In this document: piece after piece, positions 12,922-24,329 of the stretch
Numbering within the stretch: position 1 is the first letter of the stretch
Layout: each line of letters opens with the position of its first letter
DNA from: Hermodice carunculata
Taxonomy: Eukaryota; Annelida; Polychaeta; Eunicida; Amphinomidae
Direction: 5' to 3'
DNA: 64,000 nt
NCBI GenBank assembly: GCA_964020975.1
Contig: OZ026628.1
Location: 50,595,336-50,659,335 of the forward strand
Position numbers and translations under genes: made by a program
Notes under the pieces: model-generated
The model's database searches: none
Seen by the model: only the letters and a program-made list of their open reading frames with translations
Told to the model about the DNA's origin: nothing

Positions 12922-14154
12922 CAAATCTTTAAAAAGGGTCTTCTCCAAAACAGCTCACTTGATTTCTTTGATATCACACAGGAACACTCATAAGGACTCT
13001 TAATTCTTAATTTGTTCACCAGGTGGTAATGCAATTCTATTCTATTTGTATGATTTTGTGTGTGTTATTGCTGTTTTCGACTTCTTCTCCAGAACTGTCA
13101 GATTAAGCTGAAACTTGGTTGATATGCTCCTTGTAGAAGGGTGAAACAAAACTGTTCACTAAGTGGCAATGCTTTGTATTCCAGATATTTAACGACTTTT
13201 TTTCAATTCTTGTACTTATCACTAAGTCCACCTTTCCTATTGAAAACTATGCAACTCAATGGGCATTCCAATGCTAATTCACATTTTTGACTTCTTCTCT
13301 GAAACCGTCATCCAGATTCACTTTAAACTTGGTGGAAATGCACCTTGGGTGGGTTTCTACCCAATTTGTTCTAATGGACACGCCCCAGTGACTTTTGAAT
13401 TTCTTCTTATTTTTTTAATGTTCTTTTTTGTGGGCAAATCTTAGAAAATCTTCTTCTCAGAAACTGCTCACCCAATTGCCTTTATATCACACAGGGACAC
13501 TCCAAGTGAATCTCAGTTCTTAATTGTTTGCCAGGTGGCGCTGCAATTTTATTCTATTATCCTTTATGTTTTTTGTCTATTTTGACTACTTCTCCAGAAC
13601 CGTCACTCAGAATAAGCTGAAACGTGTTGGATATGCTTTACGTGGAAGGGTCAAACAAACTAGTACACTAAGTAGAAGTGCTGTGGATTCCTGATTTTTA
13701 ATGATTTGTTTGGTCAATTTGAGTACTTTTTACTTTTCTATCGATTACTATGTAAGTCAATGGGCATTCTAATGCAAATTCACACTTTGGACTTCTTTCT
13801 TGGAAACGGCCGTGCAGATTGACTTCAAACTTAGTGGCAATGTACCTTTGGTGAGACTCTACAAGATTTGTGCAAATGGTCACGCTCCATTGATTTTTGG
13901 AGTTTTTTTAATGAATTTGTTTGTTCTTTTTTGGGGCAAATCTTAAAAAATCGCAAGGGTATATGCGCATGTCAGCTGAGCACAGGATGTCACAGTCTTC
14001 TTATTTTTAATATTCACCACTTTTATCAACTTTATGGCATTGATGTATTCAAATGCTGTCAATAGTATGTTCAATGGTGCTTCCTGCTGTTGTCTGTACA
14101 ATAAATTGCTTAAAATTTATGAAACAAGAAAGTGCATTCTGAAGTTTAGCAGCA

Positions 14155-14337
14155 CAGTGGTCTTGAGAGACCACCCTTAGGTCAGGCCAAAAAGTGGTCT
14201 CCTCAAAGAGGTGGTCTTTCATTAGAGGTATAATTATATAAAAAAGACAGCACAGTGTTCTGGGAGAGAGCGGTCTTAAAAAGATGCGGTCTCTCATTGG
14301 AGGGGTCTCTCAAGACAGGTACAGCTGTATTATAAAA
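14155..14337. mobile_element. Degenerate pogo/Tigger-like MITE (CAGTGGTC ends)
   Basis: The left end CAGTGGTCTTGAGAGACCAC pairs imperfectly with the right end near GGTCTCTCAAGACAGG. The 183-bp size, CAGT start and gagaccac-type inner repeats match the copies at 49321 and 53371. Target-site TA is preserved only on the right. Confidence 0.45.
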
Positions 14338-15117
14338 GATAACACACATACTGTGTGTTAATGTTGGACAGTAAATTGATGATATATGTCATCGAATTAT
14401 GCACATATAAATGCACTGTCAAAGGCAGGACAGATTTACATACTTCAGTACATGTAAATATGCATGTAGGGCACGGCCCTGTTTCTCAAATGTATTTTTG
14501 GAAATAAATATGTTTAAACCAATATGCATGTACCAGTAACATTCGTAATGTAGCCTAATGATATTGAAAGTGCATGTACTGTTAGCCTAAAGTTTATGAA
14601 TGTTATACACTTCTTTCCCAAGTGTTTAGAATTTTTATAAAGTTCTTTTTCATCTTAACTTTATTTGTCCTAATAGGTTTTGTAATTTATAAATATATAT
14701 GTATCGGAGCTGGTAAATTTCCCAATGCATGTGCATGTACAGGTGAATTCAAAGTTCACATGTGCAAGATGTAGCCACAAGGCCACGTCCCTGACCCTCT
14801 ATTAGCCGACACCTCCAATACCTGAACACTTTAGCTGGATCCCAAGGGCGTTCGACCTTGCCAAGTTTACTGCACGTTTTCTCCTATATCTACGTCTTTT
14901 GTATTGGTATATTTATTCAATTAGTGCAATATTTCCTTGATCTGTATGTGCATACAGCAGGACCATGCAACTTCAGCACTGTATACTTTCATCAAGCAAC
15001 CCCAATTTTTTTAAAAAGCAGCAAAAACGTATGTGTACACGTTTGTATCTTGACACTTCAAGTCATTTACGAACTCAAATTTTGACCTTCAGAGGTTTAA
15101 CCACTAGCAGCCCAAGG
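14338..15117. other. Unassigned AT-rich sequence
   Basis: Nothing recognisable as gene or repeat; one short plus-strand ORF near 14858-15085 has no domain and high Phe/Tyr/Val content typical of chance translation of AT-rich DNA. Confidence 0.4.
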
Positions 15118-16393
15118 TCTATCTTCCTCTTATTCAATTCTGGTAAGACACATTAAGATGCTTTTCGCATGCTGCTAGACAAGGGGAAAGTGGTAAGAGG
15201 GAGTAAGATGTACTGAAGACAGGGCTAGAGGTAATTAAATTTGTTAAGAGGTAGTAAGAGATGCTTGTTATGTAACAAGATGTGAGCAGAAAGTCTAATA
15301 CTTGGCAATATGAAAGTAAGATGCAGTAAGGTGTTCGTGGGGTACTTCACATAGATTGCTTATCCACGGTGTACAGGCATACCTCAGTCTATGCAAAATG
15401 TATGCTACTTGATCTCTATGCATCCCGGCATCACCTTCTAGTCAAAAAAACCACCGCACAGACAAAATTTCGAAAGCAGCAAGTGGTACAAAAACAGCTT
15501 TTAAGTGTCTCGGACATCAGTAAAAGTAATATGAACTTCCTAGTTCAGTGTAGGGAAGTCTCCTTAACAAAACTGAATAAGTTTTAACAAGAAACATGCA
15601 TCCATATTGCTGTAATTAATGCCCCCCATAGCCAAGTTGTGTCTGATGCCAACCCTCAGTCGCTGTCCTCAGGTCACAAATACCTCAGTATCTTATCTAT
15701 TGTTGGCTAACTTGCAACCCAAACAGACGCAAATGCACCCCTGTTATCCAAACACTTGAAAGCACACAGCAAAATGTAATCCATGTGAATCAAAGTGGCA
15801 AAAACACAGCCTAATATTCAGATTCCATGTGAAATCCATGGCCACGGCCAACACTGTAAATTGGCAGCTCAGTCTATGCAAAATGCTTCAATGATACATG
15901 TATAACAGTGTCTCCAGACTGATGTCAATTAATAGTAACCTTTCAATTTTTCTGACCCTTTGACCTTATCAATACAACCATGATGATACATGAAAACAGG
16001 ACAAAGTCAACGAACAGTTATGGGGTATAAATATATGATAAAATTAAAAATAAAAAATTTTGCCCATTCACTCAATTCTACTGTACTCCCAAAAGTTTCT
16101 TGGATGGTTTTAATTGGAAGATTCCACTGTCTTATCTATTAACTCTTTCAAACCCTGTAATATAACAATGTTAGTGGAAACATGTATATTTGGTAACAGT
16201 TTATTCATTACATCTTTGGCAATATATAAATAAAAAATATCCCAATGCATTCAACTCCCCCACCAAATAGTGACAGAAAAATATTTTTATTTTCCTATCA
16301 ATTAAAAAAAGACTGGGTTTTTTCTGATGATGAAAAAAACTAACACTTGAAATTCTATCTGATATTGAATTGATGTTTTGAAGACCTTTTAAT

Positions 16394-16478
<85 letters not shown>
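16394..16478. repeat. (AT)n microsatellite
   Basis: Nearly uninterrupted AT dinucleotides inside the Tigger-like element; long perfect AT runs can extrude cruciforms. Confidence 0.95.
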
Positions 16479-16482
<4 letters not shown>

Positions 16483-16760
16483 TACTTTTATTTAGGTCTG
16501 AAGCACTATGAACCTTGACGATCTCTGGAGTTTTACAATGAAAATGATTATTGTAAGTTGCTATAGGATGCACTATTCAACTATTTAATGAGAGACTGTA
16601 TCTTGGTCTGAAGTAAATAAAAAAATCAATGTAATGATTTGCATTGTAAAATATTAGAAACACTTTTTATTATTAAAACATATTCATCCTTAGGGTTTAT
16701 ACACAACTGTTTTATTAATAGTCTGTGTAGAATATATAAATAAGTAAAGTTAAGTACCTA

Positions 16761-17013
16761 ATATAGACACATTTGTTTTACATGGATTGTGAAAGAAGTC
16801 AAGCATTGACTTATCGAGTCATTCTCCATGGCACAGATGTTGGCGTTTACTTCCTACCTTGTCTGTGGTGGAGGAAACCGAAGAACTCGGAGAAAACCAC
16901 CGTGCACGGTTAAAGTGGTAGGAACCTTTCCCACATGCTGCCCAGGACGAGAATCGAACCCGGGTCACAGAGGTGGAAGGCGAGCGTCTTACCCCTCAGC
17001 CAGCCGTGCACCC
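16761..17013 (-). mobile_element. tRNA-derived SINE with target-site duplication
   Basis: Read on the minus strand, the head looks like a tRNA promoter. An A-box-like TGGCTGAGGGGT lies at 16991-17002 and a B box GGTTCGATTC at 16951-16960, at tRNA-like spacing. A body containing GGTTTTCTCCGAG and GGTTTCCTCC follows. The 8-bp direct repeat AGTACCTA flanks it at 16753-16760 and 17014-17021. A second copy at 51432-51586 shares the body but lacks the tRNA head. Such elements are transcribed by RNA polymerase III and moved by LINE machinery. Confidence 0.75.
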
Positions 17014-18118
17014 AGTACCTAGTGTTTAATACAACTTGTAATGCATATATGGTATTTGCATGCCTCATGTGCTGCAAGATTAGGCGTGGCCACAAATTGT
17101 GGTTCTGCATTTTAGGCGTGGTATTTCTGTTCCAGCCATATTTTACTTTTTTCTTACAACGTAACACATTTTCTATTACTTTAATCAGTCCATAGCGACC
17201 TGGATACAAAATATTTCATCCACAGAGGAAAATTTTGCTACATTAGGCCATGCATTAAAAAAAAACACATCAGTTTGAGTCCCTTATATTGACAGTGCTT
17301 GCATATACCTTGAACGGGGGATTGTTATTCAGATAATTGTGCCATGTACTTCAACAAATTTGCATCAAAACTTATAAATTTATTTGTTGGTCACTCAATG
17401 CACATGGTTCTGATAAAATACTGAAACATTTTACTTTTTGATGAGGGTTTTTCTCCAAGAGGTGCTGTCATCGTTTCTGTCAGACTCCATTATTTGCTGC
17501 ATAGAAGGTGTAATATCATGCATTTTGGCTGTTACGAGCCATAAGTTTGCATTGACAGAGGTATGCCTATACAGGGTGTTATCATCAGGTTTGAACTCTG
17601 TTAGATGGCTGAGTAGGTCAATTAGAATGTAATTAGCAAACACATGTGTATCAAGGGCAGATTTAAGATTAAGATTAAGATACTGCAGACCCAGTTAAGA
17701 AAACACATTGCACATAAGTATGCATCCTCATCTTATAGCCATGATTCAATTTGCCAAATTCATGAACTATTTTTTTTTTGCATGTGGATGTAAGTAATTG
17801 AATTACATGTTTGCTCAATTTGATTAACTTTCACATAGGTGTATAAAGATACCATAGATAGTTTTGCTTCCTGTTGCATGCATGCATGTGACCTCATGTA
17901 GGGATTACAAATCCACTCATCCAACACTTTCATCATCTGAACTTGGCTAAAACAATGTATACCTACTGAAGCATATATATATTAGATTCAGAAGCTCAGA
18001 AGTGATATACACACTGACATCTTGGTGGTAGCTCAATTTGTGCTGAATTAAGTTATTGCATCCGCAAGGGTGACAGACAGATTGACAGACAAGGCGATGA
18101 CAATGTGTGACAATGACA

Positions 18119-18120
<2 letters not shown>

Positions 18121-18166
<46 letters not shown>

Positions 18167-18176
18167 GTGTGTGTGT
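18121..18176. repeat. (AT)n(GT)n microsatellite
   Basis: Six AT units run into about 22 GT units with one GC interruption. Confidence 0.95.
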
Positions 18177-18301
18177 TTACATACATACACACACATACAT
18201 ATATTTGGCTTATTGTGCCCCTATGTAAATATGGATCCATCACAGTTGATAGTAGATATGAGTGGTAAATTGAGTCACCATGTCTGGGCGCAAACCCAAA
18301 C

Positions 18302-18302
18302 G

Positions 18303-18385
<83 letters not shown>

Positions 18386-18399
18386 CTCTTCCTTGCTTG

Positions 18400-18450
<51 letters not shown>

Positions 18451-18490
18451 TCCTTCTTTCTTTCTTTCTTTCCTACTTTCTTTCCTTCTC
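18302..18490. repeat. (CTTT)n polypyrimidine tract
   Basis: Almost 190 bases of CTTT with a few variants form a mirror-repeat polypyrimidine strand that could adopt triplex (H-DNA). It marks the outer end of the inverted-duplication arm; the matching AAAG tract at 39465-39508 is much shorter. Confidence 0.95.
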
Positions 18491-19529
18491 CCTCTTTCCT
18501 TTGTTCCTTTTTTCGTCTTTTCTTCAAATTTATCCAGAGTTATTCTCGGACACTATTGCTCCAAAAACTACTAAACCTACCATAGTGATTTGTGTACCTT
18601 ACCTCCATGATTGCCTGTTAAGCGCCAAATATGTCTCCAAGAATACACAAAGTTATCAAGTCATTTAAAATATTTCTATGGTAGCAGTGCCTTTCTAAAA
18701 CTCACAGTTGATAAGTAGTTTCCTATCCAAAATTATGATGGAACTTAATTTGTGATGCTCTGCTCCTGTGATATTAACATCCAATAGACACAGCAACAGT
18801 ATTCAGTACTCGATCAAAAGTTGTGGATGAGTTGACCCAACCTTGCGGGGTTACTGTTCCAAGACCTGTAGTTCCCACTACAATGCTGGACAGAGCAGTC
18901 AGTGGCCCATGACTCAGACTGTGCTACAGCTGGTCTGTTTTTGCCTGAGGCTATGTGTCTGCTGGGCTTATCGGTCCCAAGGTGGGCACAGGCACTGGAC
19001 TTCTAGGCAGACTATATACAGTGCTGAGTTGGCTAGACCCATCAAAGTATGGTCTTCCAGTCCTCAATGACTGTTCTCACAACTTTGTGAATGTTGAAAC
19101 AGTGTGCCAATTTGTGTCATCTCAGTGGACACTTTTATGTCCGTATTTTCTTGTAACCAGTGAGATAAAGCCTGTTCTTCATAGCCAATACTGAGGTAGT
19201 GCAGCACTTGTCTTAGTTCACGGGTTCATGTACATTTAGTTTTGTGACAGCAATTGTTAAAATTTATTGATATAATAAAGGAAGAAAGACAGTTTAGTAT
19301 TTCATGTAAACACATCCAACTGAATTATGATATGTACACACTGTACATGTATATATGCATACATGTATATGAATAATGTAAAAGTACATGCACATATACG
19401 AATAATGTACAAGTACATGCACATATACTCATCAATACTGCCCAGAAGGGCTGACTGTCTCAGGAGTAGGCACTTTTTTCTGGTCCCAAGGGTGCCCACT
19501 GTAGAGAGGTTTCAATGTATGAGTAAACT

Positions 19530-20248
19530 CAGGAATTTTTCTCTCTCTCCCTCCCTCTCTCTTGCTCTCTCCGGAGTTATTTTTATCAGACACTATTTGT
19601 CCGAAAACCACCAAACTAGCCATTGTGACTGACATGACCAGAGAAATTGTGCATCTCATTTGGAAAAGTCATGATGTTTAATATTATGCAAATTTGGGGA
19701 AGTAATTTTAAAGGCTCCATCTCTTCCAACCTATTGCAGGTAGACTCAAAGTTTCAATGTGCATATACAGGCTTGTGACACCTGCCAATATAAAGGACAG
19801 TATATAAGTTTTAGAATGTCAAATTATGCTAATAACGGGCTTTCCAAAATTTAACAGTTGAATATCTCCAAAACTATTACATGTACACATATAGATGCCA
19901 TTCCAATTTCAATTTATAGGTTTGTGGCAAAGCTGCATCCAAGGAACCATGAACTAAAGTTGTAGGCTTTTAATTTATGGAAATTAGGCAAATACACAAA
20001 ATTAAAATGTTTTTGAATAGCTTCAAAACTATTACAGATATTAGTTTCATTCAAACTTTAGTTTATATGTTTGTGACATGGCAACATCAAATGAACCAAG
20101 AAGCAAAGTTGTTGCATTTTAATTTATAAAAATAAGTCTGATAAAGACATTTAGATTATGTTGGACAGTGGGGAAGTGTTGCACTTCAAACTGTTCTCAT
20201 CCTGAAAGCACCCAGGCAGATTTGCTGTGAAGCAAATCTTCTTTTCTA
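19530..20248 (+). mobile_element. Tandem-core repeat element with 3' hairpin (AGATTTGC family)
   Basis: It starts with a pyrimidine tract and CCGGAGTTATTTTTATCAGA. It contains about three 145-155-bp units (recurrence of CCAAAACTATTAC-like phrases at about 19720, 19866 and 20020). It ends with the perfect hairpin AGATTTGCT-GTGA-AGCAAATCT at 20218-20239, then TCTTTTCTA. A second member ends the same way at 58194. A short copy of the left end is at about 18525-18600. The organisation mirrors the 515-bp family. Rolling-circle-type mobility is inferred. Confidence 0.5.
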
Positions 20249-20277
20249 TATTATTACACAATTGAGTGCTGCAAAGG

Positions 20278-20278
<1 letters not shown>

Positions 20279-20317
<39 letters not shown>
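20279..20317. repeat. (GT)n microsatellite
   Basis: Perfect TG dinucleotides. Confidence 0.95.
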
Positions 20318-20318
<1 letters not shown>

Positions 20319-20404
20319 CATTTCTTACATGACATAAGTCTCATAAATGAGAGAGTTAAGTGTGCTGTGCATAGTAGATAGTAAGAAGACAGTCAGGGGT
20401 GGCA

Positions 20405-20418
20405 GGGGGGGGGGGGGG
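20405..20418 (+). repeat. G14 homopolymer
   Basis: Fourteen consecutive G; a second G14 lies at 20776-20789. Such runs are prone to sequencing-length error. Confidence 0.9.
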
Positions 20419-20869
20419 TTCTGGCAGTGCAAGTATGCTACACCTGCAAAATGGTTGCAGAACAGCGTGGGAGCAGTTTCATGACAACCAGCTCCATGAG
20501 AGGGGGGTATTATAGAGAATTTCAGTCCCTTTGTTTGAACGTCATTGGATTTATGGTATATAGTACAAGCACATGTTATGAATATAGATATGCACTTCAA
20601 TTGACTCTAATTTGCATAATTTTGAAAATAATTTATTATAAATACAAGTCATGGAGCAAAATTTAGGTAGAAAGAAAGGTCTCTGATGGCCCAAAACTAC
20701 AATCAAAGTTGCTTAATATACTGCAAAGATATTATATTTTGTGTGTACTTAATTTATTATGTCTCTTCGTGCAACGGGGGGGGGGGGGGCATATTGTTTT
20801 TGTCTCCGTTTCTTCCGCTTCTTGTTCTTCTTGTTCATCTTCAACACATTGTTTTGTGCGTTGCGGACG

Positions 20870-22625
20870 TGATACCTCAAGAAAGATTTGACTTGGGAAG
20901 TTGAAATTTTTTGTGAAGATGTTCCTATATAAAACCTTGCCTGGGCGTGCAGATGGGTGACATTGACCTATTTTTCAAGGTCTTGTGGGCATGTCATATA
21001 AAATTGACGCGGACGCAATAACTCCGCAAGGATTTGACTTAAGAGGTTGAAATTTTGCATGATTATGTAACAAATTATGAACTAGGTTGCGATTATAGAT
21101 GGGTGACATTGACCTATCTTTCAAGGTCACATGGCCACTTTTAAAAATCATTACAGATGCACTTGAGAAAGATTTGACTTAAAGAGGTTGATGTTTTGTG
21201 TGATTATGTTTCTATGTAAGATTTTTGTAAAACTTTGCTTGTAATTGCAGATGTATGACCTTCACCTATTTGTCAAGGTCACGGGGGCATGTCATGTAAA
21301 ATTGATGCAGACGCAATAACTCTGCAAGGATTTGACTTAAGAGGTTGAAATTTTGCATGCTTATGTACCATAATATGAGCTAGGTTGGGATTGCATATGG
21401 GTGACCTTGACTTTTTTCAAAGTCATATGGGCATGTCATGTAAAATTGACGTGGACGCAATAACTCCGCAAGGATTTCACTAAATAGGTTAAAATTTGGC
21501 ATGATTATGAACCACATTATGAACTAAGTTGAAATTGTAGATGGGTGACTGACTTATTTTCTAGGTCACATGGACACTTTTAAAAATCATTGCAGATTCA
21601 CTCGAGAAACATTTGACTGAAAGAAGTTGATGTTTTGTGTGATTATGTTTCTATGTAAGATTTTTGTAAGACTTTGCTTGTAACTGCAGATGTATGACCT
21701 TGACCTATTTTCAAAGTCACGGGGGCATGTCATGTAAAATTGACGCAGACACAATAACTCCACAAGGATTTGACTTAAGAGGTTGAAATTTGGCATGATT
21801 TTATACCATTGTATGAACTAGGTTGGGATTGCAGATGGGTGACCTTGGCCTATTTTTCAAGGTTGCATGGGCATGTCATGTAAAATTGACGCAGACGCAA
21901 TAACTCCGCAAGGATTTGACTTAAGAGTTTGAAATTTTGCATGATTATGTATGATAATGTGAACTAGGTTGGGATTGTAGATGGGTGACCTTGACCTATT
22001 TTCAAGGTCACGTTGCCAGTTTTTACAAATAAATGCAGATTCACTTGTGAAAGATTTGCTTGATGAGGTTGACATTTTGTGTGATTATGTTTCTATGTAG
22101 ACTTTTGTAAGACCTTGCTTGTAACTGCAGATGTATGAGCTTGACCTATATTTCAAGGTCACGTGGGCATTTCGTCTAAAATCAATGTAGACGTGATAAC
22201 TCAAGGAAGATTTGACTTGGGAAGTTGAAATTTTATGTAAAGATATTCCTTTATATGATCTTGCTTGGGATTGCAGAGGGTGACCTTGACATATTTTTCA
22301 AGGTCATGTGGGCATGTCATCTAAAATTGACACGCATGCAACCACTCTGCAATGATTTGACGTAGGGGGGTTGAATTTTGCTTGTTTATGTTACATAATA
22401 CCAACTAGGTTGGGATAATAGATGGGTGACCTTGACTTATTTCAAAGGTCACATGGCCACTTTTAAAAAATCATTGCAGATGCACTCGAGAAAAATTTGT
22501 CTTAAAGAGGTTGACATTTTGTGTGATTATGTTTATATGTAAGACTTTTGTGAGACCTTGCTTGTCACTGCAAATGTATGACCTTGACCTATTTTTCAAG
22601 GTCACGTGGGCATTTCATCAAAAAA
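20870..22625 (+). repeat. Satellite array, about 147-bp monomer with alternating types
   Basis: About twelve monomers recur with the phrases GGATTTGACTTAAGAGGTTG, GATGGGTGACCTTGACCTAT and TCAAGGTCAC. Monomer anchors are at about 21018, 21172, 21315, 21460, 21600, 21755, 21899, 22044, 22196, 22338 and 22488 (spacing 140-155). Two types differ: AATAACTCCGCAAGG, and ACTCGAGAAAGATTTG with TTTAAAAATCATT. The second type recurs every third monomer, which gives a 3-monomer higher-order unit of about 440 bp. Each monomer carries TGACCTTGACCT, which resembles a nuclear-receptor direct-repeat half site. Confidence 0.75.
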
Positions 22626-23825
22626 TCAACGTTTAAAAATGTCAATAAAGAGTGGACCTTCACCATATCTGTAGATCATTGGAATCGGTATGCCTTTCTA
22701 TAAATATAAAGGCGACAATATTCAGGGCGCACATTGAGACATTTGATTTTCTGTTGGAAATCAGCCTGTTCTAGTTATTTTGTGTTTTTTGCGGGTATTC
22801 AATTTTGTGAACTTGCCTCTGCTTAAAGGTAGTCAATTTGCTAAGGCTTCTGTGACACTGACACTGATTACAAAACCTGCATATACCTTCACTTATCCAA
22901 TTTCAAGGTGGTATGATCGGTAACCTATACTGCTTAAAAGAATCAGGTGAAACTTGGTGTGTCAATCATTCAACCAGCCTAATGTATCAAATGTAAACTC
23001 CAGGTCTCATTGATGAATCACATGGTTTGAATAGTATATGTAACACAGTTTGTAGGAAGCTATGGGGTTACTTAGTTTTGCAAGGTATTTTGCATCTTGA
23101 ATATATTGGCAAATTTTGCAAAATTTAATACCATGCAAACTGAACCATAGATCGTCGAGGCACGCCTCGGCGATCTATGATTAAACACATTTACAGTAGA
23201 TCATAGTTTTCTTGTTTGAGCATCCATACTTGGCTCAAAAGCAAACCGTCAAGTTCTATATTATCTCTACTTCCGAAGTGGTGTGGAGGAAACACAGAAA
23301 TTTGTCTGTTTGGTGGCAGTTTTACATACAAACACAACAAAATGCACTGAAGTATTTGGTCACTGCGCGTGATCATTAGTTAGTCATGAGATGGTCGATG
23401 ATGATGTGAGCTCATAAACTGGAGGGGGGGGGGGAGGAACAAAATTCATTTCATTTCAGTCAAAAAAAATCCTTGTCAGCAAAGCAGGCCTTCTACCTCC
23501 ATCAAAGATGTACATAAAAATAAGGACTTAAAAAAACGGAGTCTGCTTTGATATGTCCCGCCCTCCCCCCCTCCCCAGTTAAACTTAAAATGTATGGAGT
23601 TTCACAAACTGTCACTTGGCTTTGTGCATGACTACGTTCTACATTTTGTGCAGCCAACTTCTTGACTAGCAACCTGGAAGTAAAGCTGATGAAACAACAC
23701 AACTTAAAATGCATATACACCCTTAATTACACTACAATCTTAATCCCAGATGATTGCCTACTTTGGACAAGCCAGGCCCTCTTCTACCTGCAATAACACA
23801 AACATAGATCCAGATACATGGAAAG
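22626..23825. other. Unassigned sequence with one near-perfect palindrome
   Basis: No gene recognised. Short runs of G (23424-23434) and A are present. The palindrome at 23146-23179 is listed separately. Confidence 0.4.
23146..23179. repeat. 16-bp-arm palindrome with 2-bp spacer
   Basis: CATAGATCGTCGAGGC and GCCTCGGCGATCTATG are inverted repeats with one mismatch around AC. The GC-rich hairpin stands out from AT-rich flanks and could be a terminus of a mobile element or a cruciform site. Confidence 0.7.
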
Positions 23826-23830
23826 GAGAG

Positions 23831-23970
23831 CAGGTCAATTCGTCAGCATGTCAAATCGTCAGCAAGTCAATTCGTCACCAAGTCAAATCGTCAGCAGGAC
23901 AATTTGTCAGCAAGTCAAATCGTCAGCAGGTCAATTCGTCAGCAAGTCAAATCGTCAGCAGGTTGACTCT
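23831..23970 (+). repeat. 15-bp minisatellite (GTCAAATCGTCAGCA)
   Basis: About nine head-to-tail 15-bp units alternate between CAATTCGTCAGCA and CAAATCGTCAGCA forms, giving a 30-bp super-unit over most of the array. Confidence 0.85.
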
Positions 23971-24170
23971 TCAGCACGCTACAATGCTGTCGAGCCGACC
24001 TGGAGTAATAGGCGAACTCGTCAGCAAATTCATTTAGCTCTAGATATCTTCATTAAAACCTCGCGCACGAGGAAAAAAAAGAGCATATACATTAAGATAA
24101 AGAATTCAATATAATGTATATGTGCAAATTGACAAATAAAAATATTGTCTGGCCCCAGCCTGCACCGGCA

Positions 24171-24321
24171 GAGCCGTGATCCCGGCAGAAAGACTATGAC
24201 AGCTCCGATCATGACGTCCGCACTCTCGCCAGCCGCCCTACCCGGGCAGCTGCAATACCGGGAGGAGAGCCGCGACCCAGGCCGGAGGACTAAGACAGCT
24301 CCAATTATGATAAGCACTCTC
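24171..24321. repeat. GC-rich two-copy tandem repeat, about 96 bp
   Basis: GAGCCGTGATCCCGGCAGAA and GAGCCGCGACCCAGGCCGGA open two diverged copies that each close with GCACTCTC. The patch is strikingly GC-rich for this window. No domain is recognisable in any frame. Confidence 0.6.
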
Positions 24322-24329
24322 ACCTGACA

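Larger units (their letters stand above)
7443..14008 (+). mobile_element. Composite of non-autonomous rolling-circle-like ('pearl'/Helentron-like) elements
   Basis: About twelve copies of a roughly 515-bp unit follow one another, each beginning near AATTCACATTTTCGACTTCT, for example at about 7530, 8840, 9357, 9872, 11001, 11496, 12009, 12759, 13277 and 13778. Spacing between adjacent copies is 495-519 bp. Each unit also contains TTCACCAGGTGGCGCTGCAA and the phrase around GTAAGTCAATGGGCATTC. The composite starts with TTTTTAGCTCAG-type hairpin ends and stops with hairpin-plus-TCTTGTTT ends. That terminal layout with a tandem-repeat core is how non-autonomous 'pearl' elements of molluscs, attributed to Helentrons, are built. 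The assignment to a rolling-circle class is inference; no Rep/helicase ORF is present. Confidence 0.55.
15374..17569. mobile_element. Tigger/pogo-like DNA transposon, non-autonomous, TA target site
   Basis: The element begins CAGGCATACCTCAGTCTATG and ends with the inverted equivalent (TTTGCATTGACAGAGGTATG then CCTA). TA lies directly outside both ends (15372-15373 and 17570-17571). CAGGCATACCTC is close to the known Tigger terminal sequence, and TA duplication fits that superfamily. The paralogous arm near 40430 has the empty site, which fixes the boundaries independently. No transposase ORF is visible in the 2196 bp. An AT microsatellite and a SINE sit inside. Confidence 0.7.
15118..18330 (+). 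repeat. Left arm of a large inverted duplication
   Basis: 15118-15370 and 17570-18330 together are the reverse complement, at roughly 80-90 percent by eye, of 39470-40700. Anchors include GAGCAGAAAGTC with TACTTGGCAATATGAAAGTA, CAGGTTTGAACTCTG, TTTTGCTTCCTGTTGCATGC, TTGGTGGTAGCTCAATTT and GAGTGGTAAA. The arm is split by a 2.2-kb DNA transposon absent from the other arm. Both arms end in a CTTT/AAAG tract. The pair may be a segmental inverted duplication or two oppositely oriented copies of one long interspersed repeat. Confidence 0.75.

Noticed and set aside
9855-13444. ORFs with HFKLGGNVPWVGVYQVCSNG
   Set aside because: Repeated translation of the 515-bp satellite unit; not conserved as protein because frames differ between units.
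16951-17008. A free tRNA gene on the minus strand
   Set aside because: A- and B-box-like motifs are present, but the cloverleaf is degenerate and the body and flanking duplication show a SINE.
16828-17209. ORFs with RRTRRKPPCTVKV or PGSILVLG text
   Set aside because: They are readings through the SINE, not a gene; the tRNA-like boxes and target duplication explain the sequence.
18135-18668. ORFs encoding poly(Phe-Leu-Ser) or poly(Lys-Glu-Arg)
   Set aside because: They are translations of the CTTT microsatellite; no domain or splice context.
24030-24327. GC-rich ORFs on both strands
   Set aside because: Explained by the two-copy GC-rich tandem repeat; no recognisable protein family.
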